Source: Amaranthus tricolor (lineage: Eukaryota; Streptophyta; Magnoliopsida; Caryophyllales; Amaranthaceae). From it: DNA of 64,000 bases. Each line of letters starts with the position of its first letter. Within the stretch, counting starts at the first letter, position 1. Under the pieces are notes generated by a model. The model did no database searches. It was not told the origin of the DNA and saw nothing but the letters and a program-made list of their open reading frames with translations. Shown piece by piece: positions 21,829 to 32,462 of this stretch. A program made the position numbers and the translations under genes. Location of the stretch: positions 13,466,501-13,530,500 of the forward strand of contig NC_080053.1 in NCBI RefSeq assembly GCF_026212465.1, given 5' to 3'.

Positions 21829-23840
21829 TGTTGGCATTATAATGTGTATAATGGTTTCCAGAATTAATAATTTAATTAAATAAAATAATTAATTAAATAA
21901 ATAATTAATTGGAAATTTCCCATGATTGCAAAAGTTTTTGTTGAGAAAAGTGTTTTTCACGGATCACAAGATTCCGAAGCAAAGTTACTGTTTTGTAAAA
22001 GGCATAAGTCGCGAGCCTTTCGCGCTAGTTTTGCAAAGTCCGTTTTATTCGGTTTTATTAGTTATGCTATAACTACCTACGATTAATATGGTTATATTAA
22101 CTGAATATATTGGGATCCATTGATTTAAGGAAAAATTATAAGATACTATCTTATCCATAGGTCTATTTGCAAAAAACTACCTTATGTATTTTTTTTTTTT
22201 GCAAAAAACTATCTAATATAATATAAATCTATGCAAATGACTACTACTTAACAGAAAACATTAGTTGACCGTCGAGTTTAAGGGTTTGACCAATTTGAGA
22301 GGTTAAGTTGTTTATGTGGAAATATCTCATTGGTTCGTATTTTTAAATATGAAAATTAAAACACATAAATTAACAAAAAAAATATTTGACGTCATTTTTA
22401 CTCATTGTAACGATATTTTTTCAAAAAACGGACGTCGCGATTATCTTTATAGGATAAATCTTTCGAAAATCCGGTCGGAACAAGTACTTATTTTCGAAAG
22501 AGTTACCCCATAAGGATAATTGCAACACCGTTTTTTGTAAAGATATCATTATGATGGATAAAAATGACGTTAAAAATCTTTTTAAATTTACATCTTGGAA
22601 AATAGGCAAATAAGTTCTTGTTTTGACCGAATTTTCAAAAGATTTATCCCATAAAGATAATCGCGATGTCCGTCTTTTGAAAAATCATCGTTATGATGGG
22701 TAAAAATGACGTTAAATATTTTTTTCGGGTTATGTGTGGGGAAATAGGCGAATAAGTACTTGTTTCGACCGAATTTTTGAAATAATTTTCCATAGGGATA
22801 ATTGCGACGTCTGTTTTTTGAAAAGATATCATTATGATGGGTAAAAAATGCCGTTAAAAATCTTTTTCGACTGCGTGTTGGAAAATAGGCGTATAAGTAC
22901 TTGTTTCGATCGGATTTTTAAAAGAAATATCCTATAAGGATAATTGCGACCTCTGTTTTTTGAAAAGTCATCGTTATGATGGGTAAAAATGACGTTAAAT
23001 ATCTTTTTCGATTTTCGTGTCCGGAAATAGGCAAATAAGTACTTGTTTCGACCGGATTTTTGAAATAGTTATCACATAAGGGTAATCGCGACGTCCTTTT
23101 TTAAAAAAAATATTGCTATGATGGATAAAAATGACGTTAAATATCTTTTATTTTTTTGTTAATTTATGTGTTTTAATTTTTACTTTATTTAAAAATACGA
23201 GGACCAATGAGATACTGCCACATAGACAACTTAACCTCTCAAATTGGTCAAACCCTCAAACTTAACGGTTAATTCACGTTTTTTGTTAAATGGTAGTCAT
23301 TTGCAGAGAAATATATTACATTAGGTAGTTTTTTGCAATAAAAATACATAATGTAGCTTTTTTCAAATAGACTTATAGATAAGGTAGTTTCTTATAAATT
23401 TTCCTTGATTTAATGTCGACATTGGTTCGGGAATTGATGTTACGTTTCATTGAGCGACATGTTACTTCATGAAATGTTGCGTGCTTTTCTATAGATATAG
23501 AAGACATGTGTAGGGTATTTTCTACATCAAATTTTATGAATTCTCTTCCTTTCTTGCGCTTTACATAGAGAACTTGCAATACTCAATTGTAATTTTCTGT
23601 TTTCTCCTTTCATTTATGTTTTCTCATGTCATTTAAAAATTCTTGTGCTAGGATTTTAGAGTAATTCTTTGTATCTAAACATGTATTTTCGGCATACATT
23701 CCCAAGCACCGTAGTAGGGAGAAAATGATATTTTAGGAAGAGAGTCTCGCTTAGAAATAATATCAAGTCACATACAAAACTTTCTTGTTACTTTGTTCTA
23801 GTTGGAAGATCATTATCTTGGAGTTCTCGGTGTTGTACAT
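21829..23840 (+). mobile_element. 3' LTR of the copia remnant, split by a Mutator-like element
   Basis: A polypurine tract (TTGGGGAGGAT, 21818-21828) is followed at once by TGTTGGCATTATAATG, a TG LTR start. The LTR is interrupted by the element at 22129-23404 and resumes at 23414 with a transcribed-LTR-like stretch (AAGCACCGTAGTAGGGAGAAAATGA near 23704). The end is not fixed; a TGTTGTACA at 23831-23839 is the best candidate. It lies next to the PDI 3' fragment. Confidence 0.6.
22129..23404. mobile_element. Mutator-like non-autonomous element with long TIRs
   Basis: Ends GGAAAAATTATAAGA and CTTATAAATTTTCC are inverted, and the inverted similarity extends about 250 bp inward (e.g. GGTTTGACCAATTTGAGAGG at the left, CCTCTCAAATTGGTCAAACC at the right). 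A perfect 9-bp duplication TTGATTTAA flanks it (22120-22128, 23405-23413), diagnostic of Mutator-like elements. The core (22400-23140) holds about five repeats of ~140 bp with the phrases AAGTACTTGTTTCGACCG and GATAATTGCGACGTC. No transposase. Confidence 0.9.
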
Positions 23841-24008
23841 AAACAAGGATCATGATTTTCATATGTAATTTGTAATTTACTACATTTATGTAACTTTATT
23901 TTTATAAGTTTGTTTAATAAAATTAAAGTCACATAAACAACAAGCAATGGAGTGCAAAGACAAAACTAAGGATAAAACCACAAATCAAAATAAAGATTAC
24001 AAGTTCTT
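23841..24008 (-). other. 3' flank of the PDI fragment
   Basis: AT-rich, noncoding. It is immediately downstream of the PDI fragment's stop codon (minus strand) and may contain its original 3' UTR. Minus-strand AATAAA-like signals were not clear. Confidence 0.4.
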
Positions 24009-24868
24009 TTACAATTCATCCTTTGATTTGATTGACTCTACCTCGCTCTTGCTTTTCTTGTCACTTTTGTGTTCTTCAATGAAGCTAATAAGGTCTTCTT
24101 TTGTTCGACCGCCATCATACTTAATAATCTCTCCGTTCTTTTTTATAAAATACATGATTGGGAAACCTTGAACCTCAAAGGCCCCACTTGGGATGTCATT
24201 TGCACTTTTATCCTACAATCATTTTCGAAGAAACAAAACAAAAATTTATCATCGACCTAATAGTCAAAATTAGTGGTGCGTCAAATCAGACTTCAAATTT
24301 TGCTTTGCAGTATGTTCATGAATACAAGATTCAACTTTGACTCGAACTCAAAAGTATAGCCAAACTCATATATTATGTAAAAGTAATTATAGTGGTCTTT
24401 CGCAGTAAGTAAAAAAAATGTACTTACATATTTTGCAATCAAGATATTAGGGTCCTTTTCATATAAGATAGCAACTTCATCCAAGATTGGAGCTAGGTTG
24501 TTGCAGTGTTCGCACCATGGCGCATAAAACTCTAGGAAAACTGTCAGACAATATCGAAAACAGTAAAGAAAAATACGACGTCAAGTTCAATAACAACCTC
24601 AAGTTATATGATGTGGACGAGATTTCACTTTAGCAATGGACATATTGTCCTTCTATATAACTTTATCAACTAAACTATCAGGTTGAATGAAGTTGAAGAT
24701 TTATTTGCAACAATAGCTTATTGTCAAAATTAAGAGAGAAATGAATATACCATCTTTTCTAGAGTTGAAAACCATATCTTGCAAGCTATCAAGAACCACC
24801 ACCTTTACAGGCTCATTGTTCTCTTGGGGAATAGGTTGTGATCTTAGAAATAGCTCGAGTTTTCCATT
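24009..24868 (-). pseudogene. PDI 3' fragment: exons 8-10 with CEHC site and KDEL
   Basis: Three exons on the minus strand: 24751-24868 (118 nt, as exon 8 of the main gene), 24428-24540 and 24009-24212, all GT-AG and in one frame. They encode the end of b', the a' thioredoxin active site FYAPWCEHC, a KSANDIPSGAFEVQGFPIM segment, a Lys/Ser/Glu-rich tail and a C-terminal KDEL ER-retention signal before TAA. Exon 8 differs from 217-334 by only a few bases. No exons 1-7 are found upstream; a satellite array begins about 95 bp away. I read it as a truncated tandem duplicate, open but probably without its own promoter. It also shows what the off-window end of the main gene should look like. Confidence 0.88.
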
Positions 24869-24961
24869 CTGCCACCGTTAGATTTCATCAGACGAACCAT
24901 TTAAATTAAATACTGTAATATACTAAAATAAAAACAACACAAGAATTTGCATTCGAGGTGG

Positions 24962-25617
24962 CACTTTCGCGCATAATGTAGCTCAAATTAAGTTTGTTTT
25001 GCACGAAAATTAGCACACAAAAATATTTGGTATATGTTATTGTGTTGAAATGGTTAGAATTGAAAATCACAGTAATATGCCTGAAATTACGTCCTAAATT
25101 GCGATTTTAAGGGTTTTTTAAGCGTTTTTGATACTTTTGCGCATAAAGTAGGTCAAACTTGGTTTATTTTGCACGAAACTTGGCACACAACACTATTTGG
25201 TATATATAATTGTTTTGAAATTGTTAGAATTGAAAATCATGGTCATATGCTTAAAATTATGTGGTAAGTGTGGATTTTAAGGGTTTTTAAGCGTTTTTGA
25301 CACTTTCGCGCATAACGTAGCTCAAACTTGATTTGTTTTGCACGAAACTTGAAACACAACACTATTTGATATATATTATTATGTTGAAATGGTTAGTTAT
25401 TAAAAATCATAGTCATATACTTGAAATTACATGTGAAGTTGCGATTTTAAGGGTTTTTAAGCGTTTTTGGCACTTTCGCGCATAAAGCAGCTCAAACTTG
25501 GTTTGTTTTGCACGAACTTGGCACACAACACTATTTGGTATCTATTATTAATTTGAAATGGTTAGAATTGAAAATCATAGTCATATGCTTGAAATTACGT
25601 GCTATGTTCCGATTTTA
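24962..25617. repeat. Satellite array, ~169 bp x 4
   Basis: Monomers start with CACTTTCGCGCATAA-type sequence at 24962, 25132, 25301 and 25471 (spacing 169-170 bp). Conserved phrases are GTTTGTTTTGCACGAAACTTG, GGCACACAACACTATTTGGTAT, GTTGAAATGGTTAGAATTG and TTTAAGGGTTTTTAAGCG. The last copy is cut at 25617 by other sequence. It appears homologous, in inverted orientation, to the array at 57261-58260. Confidence 0.9.
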
Positions 25618-26270
25618 AGAAGCCAGACCAACATCAATTTCCTATGGTGAGATAGGCATGATCAGGTGAAGGGCTTGAGTTTAGTTTATCTGAGGCCCCT
25701 CTTTGTAAAAGGTTGTGATCATATGTCTAATCTCCTCCTGATCGTCAAGAAAGCACATCAATTCGGTTCCTCATAGTATTTTCTTTGACTAAGCTATGAA
25801 AACATTTAGAATTTGTGTCCCCTTCCTTTAGCCAATTCACCCTTGCTTTTTGCTTGAGATTCATTTCTTCAATGTTGAGCCACTTTAGGAGATTCTAAAT
25901 GGCTTGGGCTTCTTGCAGATGGAGTTCAAAGGACAGAGGGTTAGCTTGGAGGTCATTTTGGATTGTGTCCAAATTTTTCCTCCACTTAGATATGTTTCTA
26001 GCAAATTTCTTGAATTGGACGTGGTGGAGAGAGTTCAAAGCTTGTTTAACCCTTTGAGTTTCTCCTGTACCTTAGTCATTGCAGAGCCATCATGATGAGC
26101 GTGCCAAGAATTTCTCACAACCGTATCAAATCTGGGTGATCCGCTAGGTATTTAAAATACCGGAAAGGCCTACCGCCCCCATCAAAATTGTTCTCAGTTT
26201 GGCACACAAAAGGGGAATGGTCAGAGATGCTAGGGTTCAAGCATTGGACAAATGAGCACATCCCTTTGTC
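25618..26270 (-). pseudogene. L1-type LINE ORF2 fragment
   Basis: The minus-strand translation, jumping frames several times, reads like the endonuclease-to-RT linker of plant L1 ORF2: HSPFVCQTENNFDGGGRPFR, YFKYLADHPD, then KVQEKLKG, LNIEEMNLKQKARVNW and a KCFHS-type stretch. Multiple stops and frameshifts. Neither a complete endonuclease nor the RT catalytic core is present. Confidence 0.65.
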
Positions 26271-26273
26271 TAT

Positions 26274-27012
26274 TCACTCTGAGTTGATAAGCCCATGATA
26301 AATCCTTGCGGCTCTACACTCTCCACTAGAACCTTTTGTATGCCAGGAAAACCAGTGACCAATAGAGTGAGAGGAGATCAACCTAGCTTCCTCTATGCAT
26401 TTCGTACGGACCGCGCCGTAATTATCGTCATCAATATCAAAGTAAAATTGATGCAATTTTTCTTCATCACGATCTTTACGAAATTTTTCCACAACATCAC
26501 AGGTACATAAACCACAACAGCAATGAGGGAGGGGTTTTAAACGTTCAAGTTCATCATATACTCATAAGTTTATTATAGTAATCTTCAACAGACATGGATT
26601 TCAACTGTCGACATTCAATGATTTGAGCCCTAAGTTGTTGCAAGCGAGGACCATTAGCGACGCAATAACGTTTCTCAAGATACAACCATAAAGCACGAGC
26701 CGAATCATGAAAAGGAATAGAAGAGGCTACGTTAAAATCAAGAGTACGATAAATCCATGACACAATCATAGACTTTACAGTTTCCCAATTAAGCAATTCA
26801 TTCGAGGAGGTCGGTTTAACAATAGAACCATCAACAAAGCAAATTTGCGACGAGCTTGTAAAGAAAGAGTAATAGCGCGAGACCAAGAGATGTAGTTATC
26901 ACCTTTAAGAAGAACATGAGAGATAAGATTACCCGGTTGATCGCCGGTACCAAGATAGTATGGAGAAGTGACATCGAGGACCATAGAGTCGAACGCGGAA
27001 GTGGTAGTCATT
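26274..27012 (-). pseudogene. Copia gag fragment (UBN2-type)
   Basis: Starts at 27011 (MTTTSAFDSMV...) with the copia gag N-terminal motif LLKGDNYISWSRAI, continues after a frameshift near 26820 (FVDGSIVKP, ALWLYLEKRYCVANGPRLQQL, SVEDYYNKLMSI) and after another near 26555 (KFRKDRDEEKLHQFYFDIDD). It stops at 26274, before any zinc knuckle, protease or pol. Its primer site and LTR lie upstream. Confidence 0.8.
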
Positions 27013-27135
27013 AGAACAACAGTAGCAGAAAACGAAGAACAATAGGGACGAAGAGCAGTATGGACATCGAAGAAGATGAACAGTAACTGGGAGAGTATGG
27101 AGATTAGGGTACGTGTTTAGGATTAGGGTGAAGAA

Positions 27136-27145
27136 TCTGATACCA
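27136..27145 (-). other. Primer binding site of the copia remnant
   Basis: On the minus strand the sequence is TGGTATCAGA, complementary to the 3' end of initiator Met-tRNA. It follows the LTR end (...CTTAACA) with no spacer and precedes the gag leader. Confidence 0.8.
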
Positions 27146-27320
27146 TGTTAAGTATGTAAAATGTCTGCACCTTTACCTTGCTGTGCATCGAAAAAATATA
27201 TTTATAGGTATATGAGATTAGGGCCTTAAATAACCCTACTTAAATTAGACCTAAATATATTTACAACACTAAAAATTACACTAGCTCTTATTCTAATAAA
27301 TATACGGCCTAACACTAACA
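27146..27320 (-). repeat. 5' LTR of the gag-only copia remnant (175 bp)
   Basis: Starts TGTTAAGT and ends CACTAACA on the plus strand, giving TGTTA...TAACA inverted ends; it abuts the primer site at 27145. No second LTR was found to the left; the element is truncated at about 26274. Confidence 0.7.
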
Positions 27321-27668
27321 TCCTCTTGTTGATGAATCTCTTTCAATTTGAATGATTCACTAATTTCTTTCCTGTTGAACGATTCCATGAGGGATCTCAA
27401 ACGGAGAATTTAAGCCTTCATTTCTGAGATTTGGTCACCATTTGTAGCGCTTCCTTCCTCTGAAGCGGGATTGCAGGCGACTACCACGAGATTTATTGAT
27501 TGTATCTCTTGCACTTCGTTAGGGTGGCTAAATAGGAGATTGGGTGAAGAATGGGGTTGGGTTAGCCGGAGATTTCCGAGGTCGGGCCATGGCAGAGAAT
27601 ACAGCCGCTCTTCACAGCCTCTCACTCATCTTTCTCCCTCTAAAAATGGCAAATGCGTGTTTCCATTA
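27321..27668 (-). other. Unassigned segment, perhaps an L1 ORF1 start
   Basis: On the minus strand an ATG near 27593 opens MARPRKSPANPTPFFTQSP before a stop; another frame runs 27410-27625. A basic MARPRK-like start resembles plant L1 ORF1 proteins, and an L1 ORF2 fragment lies on the same strand at 25618-26270. The link is speculative. The segment ends at the TTA target duplication of the next element. Confidence 0.25.
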
Positions 27669-29200
27669 GGCCATCTTTACTCATGACCTTAAAAAAACGT
27701 CATGTTACTATTTTTCAATTTTTCTCTCTCAAAAAATTTCATCTTTCAACCTAATTTTATTAACAATGACCTCTTTCAAAAGGTCATCATCCTCTCTTTC
27801 TTACTTTTTTTCTACCCCACCATAATTTCTCTCCCTTTATTTATCTAACATTTATTTTTATTTTTTTATAATAATATTTTCATGTACAAAGTTAATATAA
27901 TTTTTTATTTGATTAAAATAGATCAACTATTTTATAATTTAAAAAAATTATTCTTTTAATAAAAATAATAATTTTTAATAAATATAAATATAAATATAAT
28001 TTTTAATAAATATTTTTTAATATTTAAGAAAAATTCGTTAACTTCAAATAAATATTACAATGCACATACATAAAATAAATACAAATTAGAAATGACAAGA
28101 CTATTGCATGAAAACCTTACATAATTAAAACATCATTTTTAAACATTACATAATTAAGACATTACATAATTAAAATATCTACTGACGATTGTAATTCTGA
28201 AAGTATTGTCCAAGTTGAACCATCATATCAGCTTCCCATGGCTGAAGAGTTTCTTTTTTGCTTAATGATTCATAGATCTCCCAATTAATTCGATATTCTT
28301 CCAGTTGAAGTTGTTTTTGTTTTCGGGCTTCTTTTTGTTTTTGAAGTTCTGTCTTCTCTTTCATTATTTCTGAATTAAGTCGAAGACTCTCTCCAAATGC
28401 ACTCAAAGCTTAAATTGATTGATCTGCGACCATCTTCCCTGTCATGCGAGCCTTAGCCTTCTTCACACCCTCGGGGCGCGTGGATGATCCTGCTTGAGGT
28501 TCACTTGTTGGAGTTTCAGAATCTTCTTCCGTCCTTGATCTTTTCCAACTACTTTTACTACTAACATCACCAGTTGGTTGTTCATCCAATTGTTTTTTTT
28601 GATTATTTTTTACAACTTGCTTCCACTTGTTATACTTTCTTAAAATTTTCCATTGCTCAATCAAGTTAAAGTTACCGTGTTTTCTTTGATGGATTAAATG
28701 CGCTTCTTTAAGCACATCTTCGTCTGTCGTGCCACTCTTCTTCCTCCTAACAGCCTCATCATAACTTCCAGACCACTTCAAACATACTGGAGCAACTCTG
28801 CCCCAACGACATTTAAGCATGTCGGCGGTTCTTCGTGGGATCAGATGGGGTCGTTCCATCCTTGCTGCTTCATAAACTTCCTTAACTTTCTGCCACCTCA
28901 CTCTTATCTTTTGGTTGGTGCTCACAATTGGATCTGTACTTGTGTTCATGACTGAACATATGAGAGCAATATCTTCAATCAAATCCCAACTTTTCTTTGA
29001 AGGTATAGGGGCTTCATCATTATTATTAGGTAGCTGTTGAGATGGTTGAACCAATTGAGTGAAGCTCGGTGGTGAACCAAATTGTGAAACTAGATCTTGA
29101 AATGATGGTTGTGCGTAAAGACTAGCATCAACATGATGAACAGAATTTCCTCCATCTTCACCATATTGAACATCTTGATCATTTCCTTGATTTTCATCAA

Positions 29201-29233
<33 letters not shown>

Positions 29234-30027
29234 ACTCCATCTCATTTTCATCTAAACTTTCACCTCTTATTGGAGTTGAATACATATCAATATTAGAGTT
29301 GATATTGTGAGATTGATGATGGTGGTGAAACATAGTTTGAGAATTTTAGGTATTTTGAGAAACATAATAAGATGAATTTGGGATATTTTCAGGAATATAG
29401 TAAGAAGAATTTGGAGTATTTTGAGAAAATGGAGGAATGAACGGAGGATTTTGATACTGAATTTGAGCACTTTGATTGTAAGAAGATTTTTTTCTTGGTT
29501 TTTTTTACATGGATTTCTTCCATAATTTGGGTTATTTGAATCCATATTTTTTTTTGGGATTTTTGAAATGATTACTTTGATATTTTTTTAACCAAAAAAT
29601 TACCGAAAATATGAACAAAATATGTAAAAAAAAATTATGTCAAAATATATCAATATGGGTCTCATTTTATAGATCTCGAAAAAATATGACCGTTGGTATA
29701 ATTTTTTTTTTTTTTAATTTTAATGCGAAAATAGCAGTTAAAGATAAAAAACGGCTATTTTTTCACAGCCAATCAAAACAAGACATGTGGCGTGCAGCAG
29801 TGTGACTGGGAAAGAGGCTGGAATTTACTTTTCGCGGTCCAATCATGTGCTGACACGTGGCAATGATTTTGAAAAAAAATTCAGATAACAGTTCAATGGA
29901 ACGGGTCATCACAAGCTCCGTTCATTCAATCTAATCCATGACCCATCTTAATATGGATCACCATAATAAGATTTTTTTCTTTTAATAGGTCATGTGACCC
30001 AATATTGGGTCACCATTAACAATGCCC
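27669..30027 (-). mobile_element. PIF/Harbinger element, ORF1 only (2.36 kb)
   Basis: The left end GGCCATCTTTACTCATGACC and the inverted right end GGGCATTGTTAATGGTGACC match imperfectly, and TTA trinucleotides flank both sides (27666-27668, 30028-30030), the 3-bp target of PIF/Harbinger. It encodes the Myb-like accessory ORF1 but no DDE transposase, so it depends on another copy for movement. AT-rich filler occupies 27700-28170. Confidence 0.8.
28179..29545 (-). pseudogene. Harbinger ORF1, Myb/SANT-like with NAM-associated C-terminus
   Basis: The reading starts at 29545 (MDSNNPNYGRNPC), shifts frame in an A-run near 29500, meets a TAA near 29346, then is open for 307 residues (28410-29333). 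That part has an Asp run (34-44), a trihelix/SANT-like DNA-binding segment (KSWDLIEDIALICSVMN...IRVRWQKVKEVYE...RTADMLKCRW, about 113-180) and a HGNFNLIEQWKILRKYNKWK motif. After an in-frame TAA at 28410 the coiled-coil C-terminus continues to 28179. In databases such proteins are often mislabelled glutathione S-transferase T3-like. Its known role is helping transposase bind and enter the nucleus. Three breaks make it a pseudogene. Confidence 0.82.
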
Positions 30028-30047
30028 TTATTATTATTTTGTTGAAA

Positions 30048-30075
30048 TATTATTATTATTGTCGTTGTTGTGTTG

Positions 30076-30140
<65 letters not shown>
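30048..30140. repeat. (TTA)n microsatellite
   Basis: About 20 tandem TTA/ATT units, preceded by interrupted TTG/TTA. It ends just before the hAT target duplication. A matching (TAA)n tract lies on the far side of the hAT element at 31686-31783. Confidence 0.95.
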
Positions 30141-30639
30141 GTCATTTTAGATAGGGGTGTTCAAAAATACCCGATCCGAAATATCCGATCCGGAATATTC
30201 GGTATACAGTTGTTAGAACTGGATAATTAACCTGAATTGCCAAAATCAGATAAACCGGACCGGGTACCCGGTTTATAAATCCGGATACCGTATCGGATCC
30301 GGATACCATTTAAAAAAATCCGGATACCTGGTATCCGATTTATTATTTAAAAAAAATAAATTGAGACCCGCAGCAACTACGTATTTTAATTTTTAAACAT
30401 AATTTCAGCCTTTCAGCCTTCACTCTTCAGCATCGTCCCCTACTCCCCTTCATTTGAAAACCTAATTGAAGCCTTGAAGGAGCAGCTTCAACAAACCTTC
30501 ATTCAGCGTCGTTCCCTTCTTCAATCTTCAAGAAACTTAATGCCATTAAGTTTCACATCTTCTCTCCTTAAAATGGGTTGATTCTTTTTTAGTCTTGTTT
30601 TTCCCTTTTTAAACTCTTTGTTTCATTCTTATTCTTCTT

Positions 30640-31000
30640 TGAAAATGATCAAATGTGAAGAAAGTTGAAGACTTTCATCTTTAACTCATCTGGGTTTTTT
30701 ATTTTCTTGATTGAAAATGATAAAATCTTAACAAAGTTGAAAACTTTTAACTTAATTTTATTTTGATTTTTCATTTTTTGATTGAAAATGATAAAATCCT
30801 AAGAAAGTTGAAAACTTTTAACTTAATCTTATCTGGGTTTTTCATTTTTTGATTGAAAATGATAAAATCTTAAGAAAGTTGAAAACTTTTAACTTAATCT
30901 TATCTGAGTTTTTCATTTTTTGGTTGAAAATGATAAAATCTTAAGAAAGTTGAAAACTTTTAACTTAATCTTATCTGGGTTTTCATTTTTTTGAATCTTT
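30640..31000. repeat. 71-bp tandem repeat inside the hAT element
   Basis: GATTGAAAATGATAAAATC begins copies at 30709, 30780, 30851 and 30922 (71-bp spacing), with a more diverged copy before them. Each includes GTTGAAAACTTTTAACTTAA and a TCTGGGTTTTTCATTTT phrase. Confidence 0.85.
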
Positions 31001-31182
31001 AAAGATGTTTTTCCATCTGGGTTTTTAGTTTCAGGACTTAAATTTTGTTTTTTCAACAATTTTTTAAGTAAAAATTGAAGAAAAATGGAGATTGAATTAG
31101 CAAACAAAGTTGCAATAGAAAGTGGGAATAGGGTTGTTGCTATAATTTCTCAAAAACAAGAACTTCAAACAAGAAAAATTTA

Positions 31183-31371
31183 ATGGCACAAAATAGTGAA
31201 ACAGTTTCTAAATTCAATAAATTCCAACTTCAACAACAAATGCTTCAAAGATTCCAACTTCAGCAACAAATGATGAACAATAATACTTCTAGAAGTGGGG
31301 TTAATTTGAAATTTGATGGGTCAAACACAATGTCATCTAATAGATCATTTGTATCTTCTAAGTATGGATAA
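31183..31371 (+). other. Gln/Asn-rich short ORF (hAT cargo)
   Basis: A 62-codon ORF with the repeated phrase FQLQQQM (residues about 14-30) and a Ser/Asn-rich end, preceded at 31086 by another short ORF start (MEIELANKVAIESG). It resembles the N-terminus of a Q-rich cellular protein more than a transposon protein, suggesting captured host sequence. I do not recognise the parent gene. Confidence 0.3.
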
Positions 31372-31685
31372 TAGTGTTGCTAGTCTTAGCATGAATTCAG
31401 TCCAATTGATTGGTTTACCTCAATCTTCTGATCCTATTTCACACCATCTTAAAAGAAATAAGGAAAAAAAAAAGTTTTTAACATAACCGGGTATCCGGTA
31501 TCCGATCCGGTTTAACCGGGTACCCGGTTTTATCCGGATCAGATCCGGAACAGAATTTTAAGTATGTACCTGGTTTACCGGATCCGGGTCGACCCGATAT
31601 TCGGTTTTGAACACCCCTAACTTTAGGTGTTATTAATTACTATTTTTAAGTGATAATAATAATAATAAAAATAATTGTAAAACTG

Positions 31686-31774
<89 letters not shown>

Positions 31775-31783
31775 TGATGTGGA
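31686..31783. repeat. (TAA)n microsatellite at the array's left edge
   Basis: About 30 tandem TAA units ending ...AATAAT directly before TGATGTGG at 31784, the LTR terminus that opens the gypsy array. Confidence 0.95.
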
Positions 31784-32462
31784 AGTGTAATGGGACTTTT
31801 TTAGAGTGTATGAGTTAGCTTAAGAACAAGCTCAACAAGGAACGAAACAAGAGAACACCCACGCAACTTAGAAACTTATTCTAGATTGGATGGTTTCTTT
31901 GAGCAGCAAAAATTCACTAAGTATTTTAAACTCTCATAGCTTTTACTCTCAAACACTAAGTAATAAGAATAAAAGGGGCGTGCAACACAAAGTAAGCACA
32001 AAGAAAATCACAAAGAAAATCAGAATTTTGTTTTCAATCTCACTTGCCTAAAATGCATGGCAATGAGTTCCTTTTATACTAAAAATAATGCAAGTGTTGC
32101 AAGCCTTCAAGGATCCTTTCAAGTTCCCTCAAAGAACCTTTTAACTTCCCCTTCAAGGAACCTTTTAACTTTCCCCCTTACAAAAATCAGAAAACAAAGC
32201 ATTAAACAAAAGCTAGAATTAAGCCTTTTTAATGTTAAGCATTTAAGGCTAATAATGATCCCTTATTAGTAGCTATTTAAACAGAAAATTAAGGCTAATT
32301 CTACTTTGAACCGTCCATATTCTCCTAAAAAAAGTCTTGCAATTCTCCTAAAATAAAAAACTCCCATTTAAGCATTAAAGCTAGAATTCAAGTTGCTGCT
32401 TGTATTCAACTTCCCATTTCAGGCAATTGTGCCTTATTCAACTTCCCATTTAAGGCAAGTAA

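Larger units (their letters stand above)
30152..31619. mobile_element. Non-autonomous hAT element with unidentified cargo
   Basis: It starts TAGGGGTGTTCAAAA and ends TTTTGAACACCCCTA, perfect 15-bp inverted ends of the plant hAT type. Flanking 8-mers ATTTTAGA and ACTTTAGG agree at 6 of 8. Subterminal regions (30165-30345 and 31485-31605) are dense in ATCCGG/CCGGAT and GGTACCCGG motifs. The ~1.1-kb middle (30370-31480) differs in character, with a UTR-like CT-rich part, a 71-bp tandem repeat and short ORFs. No hAT transposase domain. Confidence 0.82.

Noticed and set aside
24962..25617. CRISPR-like array
   Set aside because: Monomers are contiguous 169-bp repeats without spacers, in plant DNA.
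28410..29333. Glutathione S-transferase-like gene
   Set aside because: Proteins of this type often carry that label in databases, but the sequence shows a Myb/SANT-like Harbinger ORF1 and no GST fold motifs.
29994..30230. 78-residue ORF with a long poly-Ile run
   Set aside because: Translation of the (TTA)n tract running into the hAT terminal repeat; not a protein.
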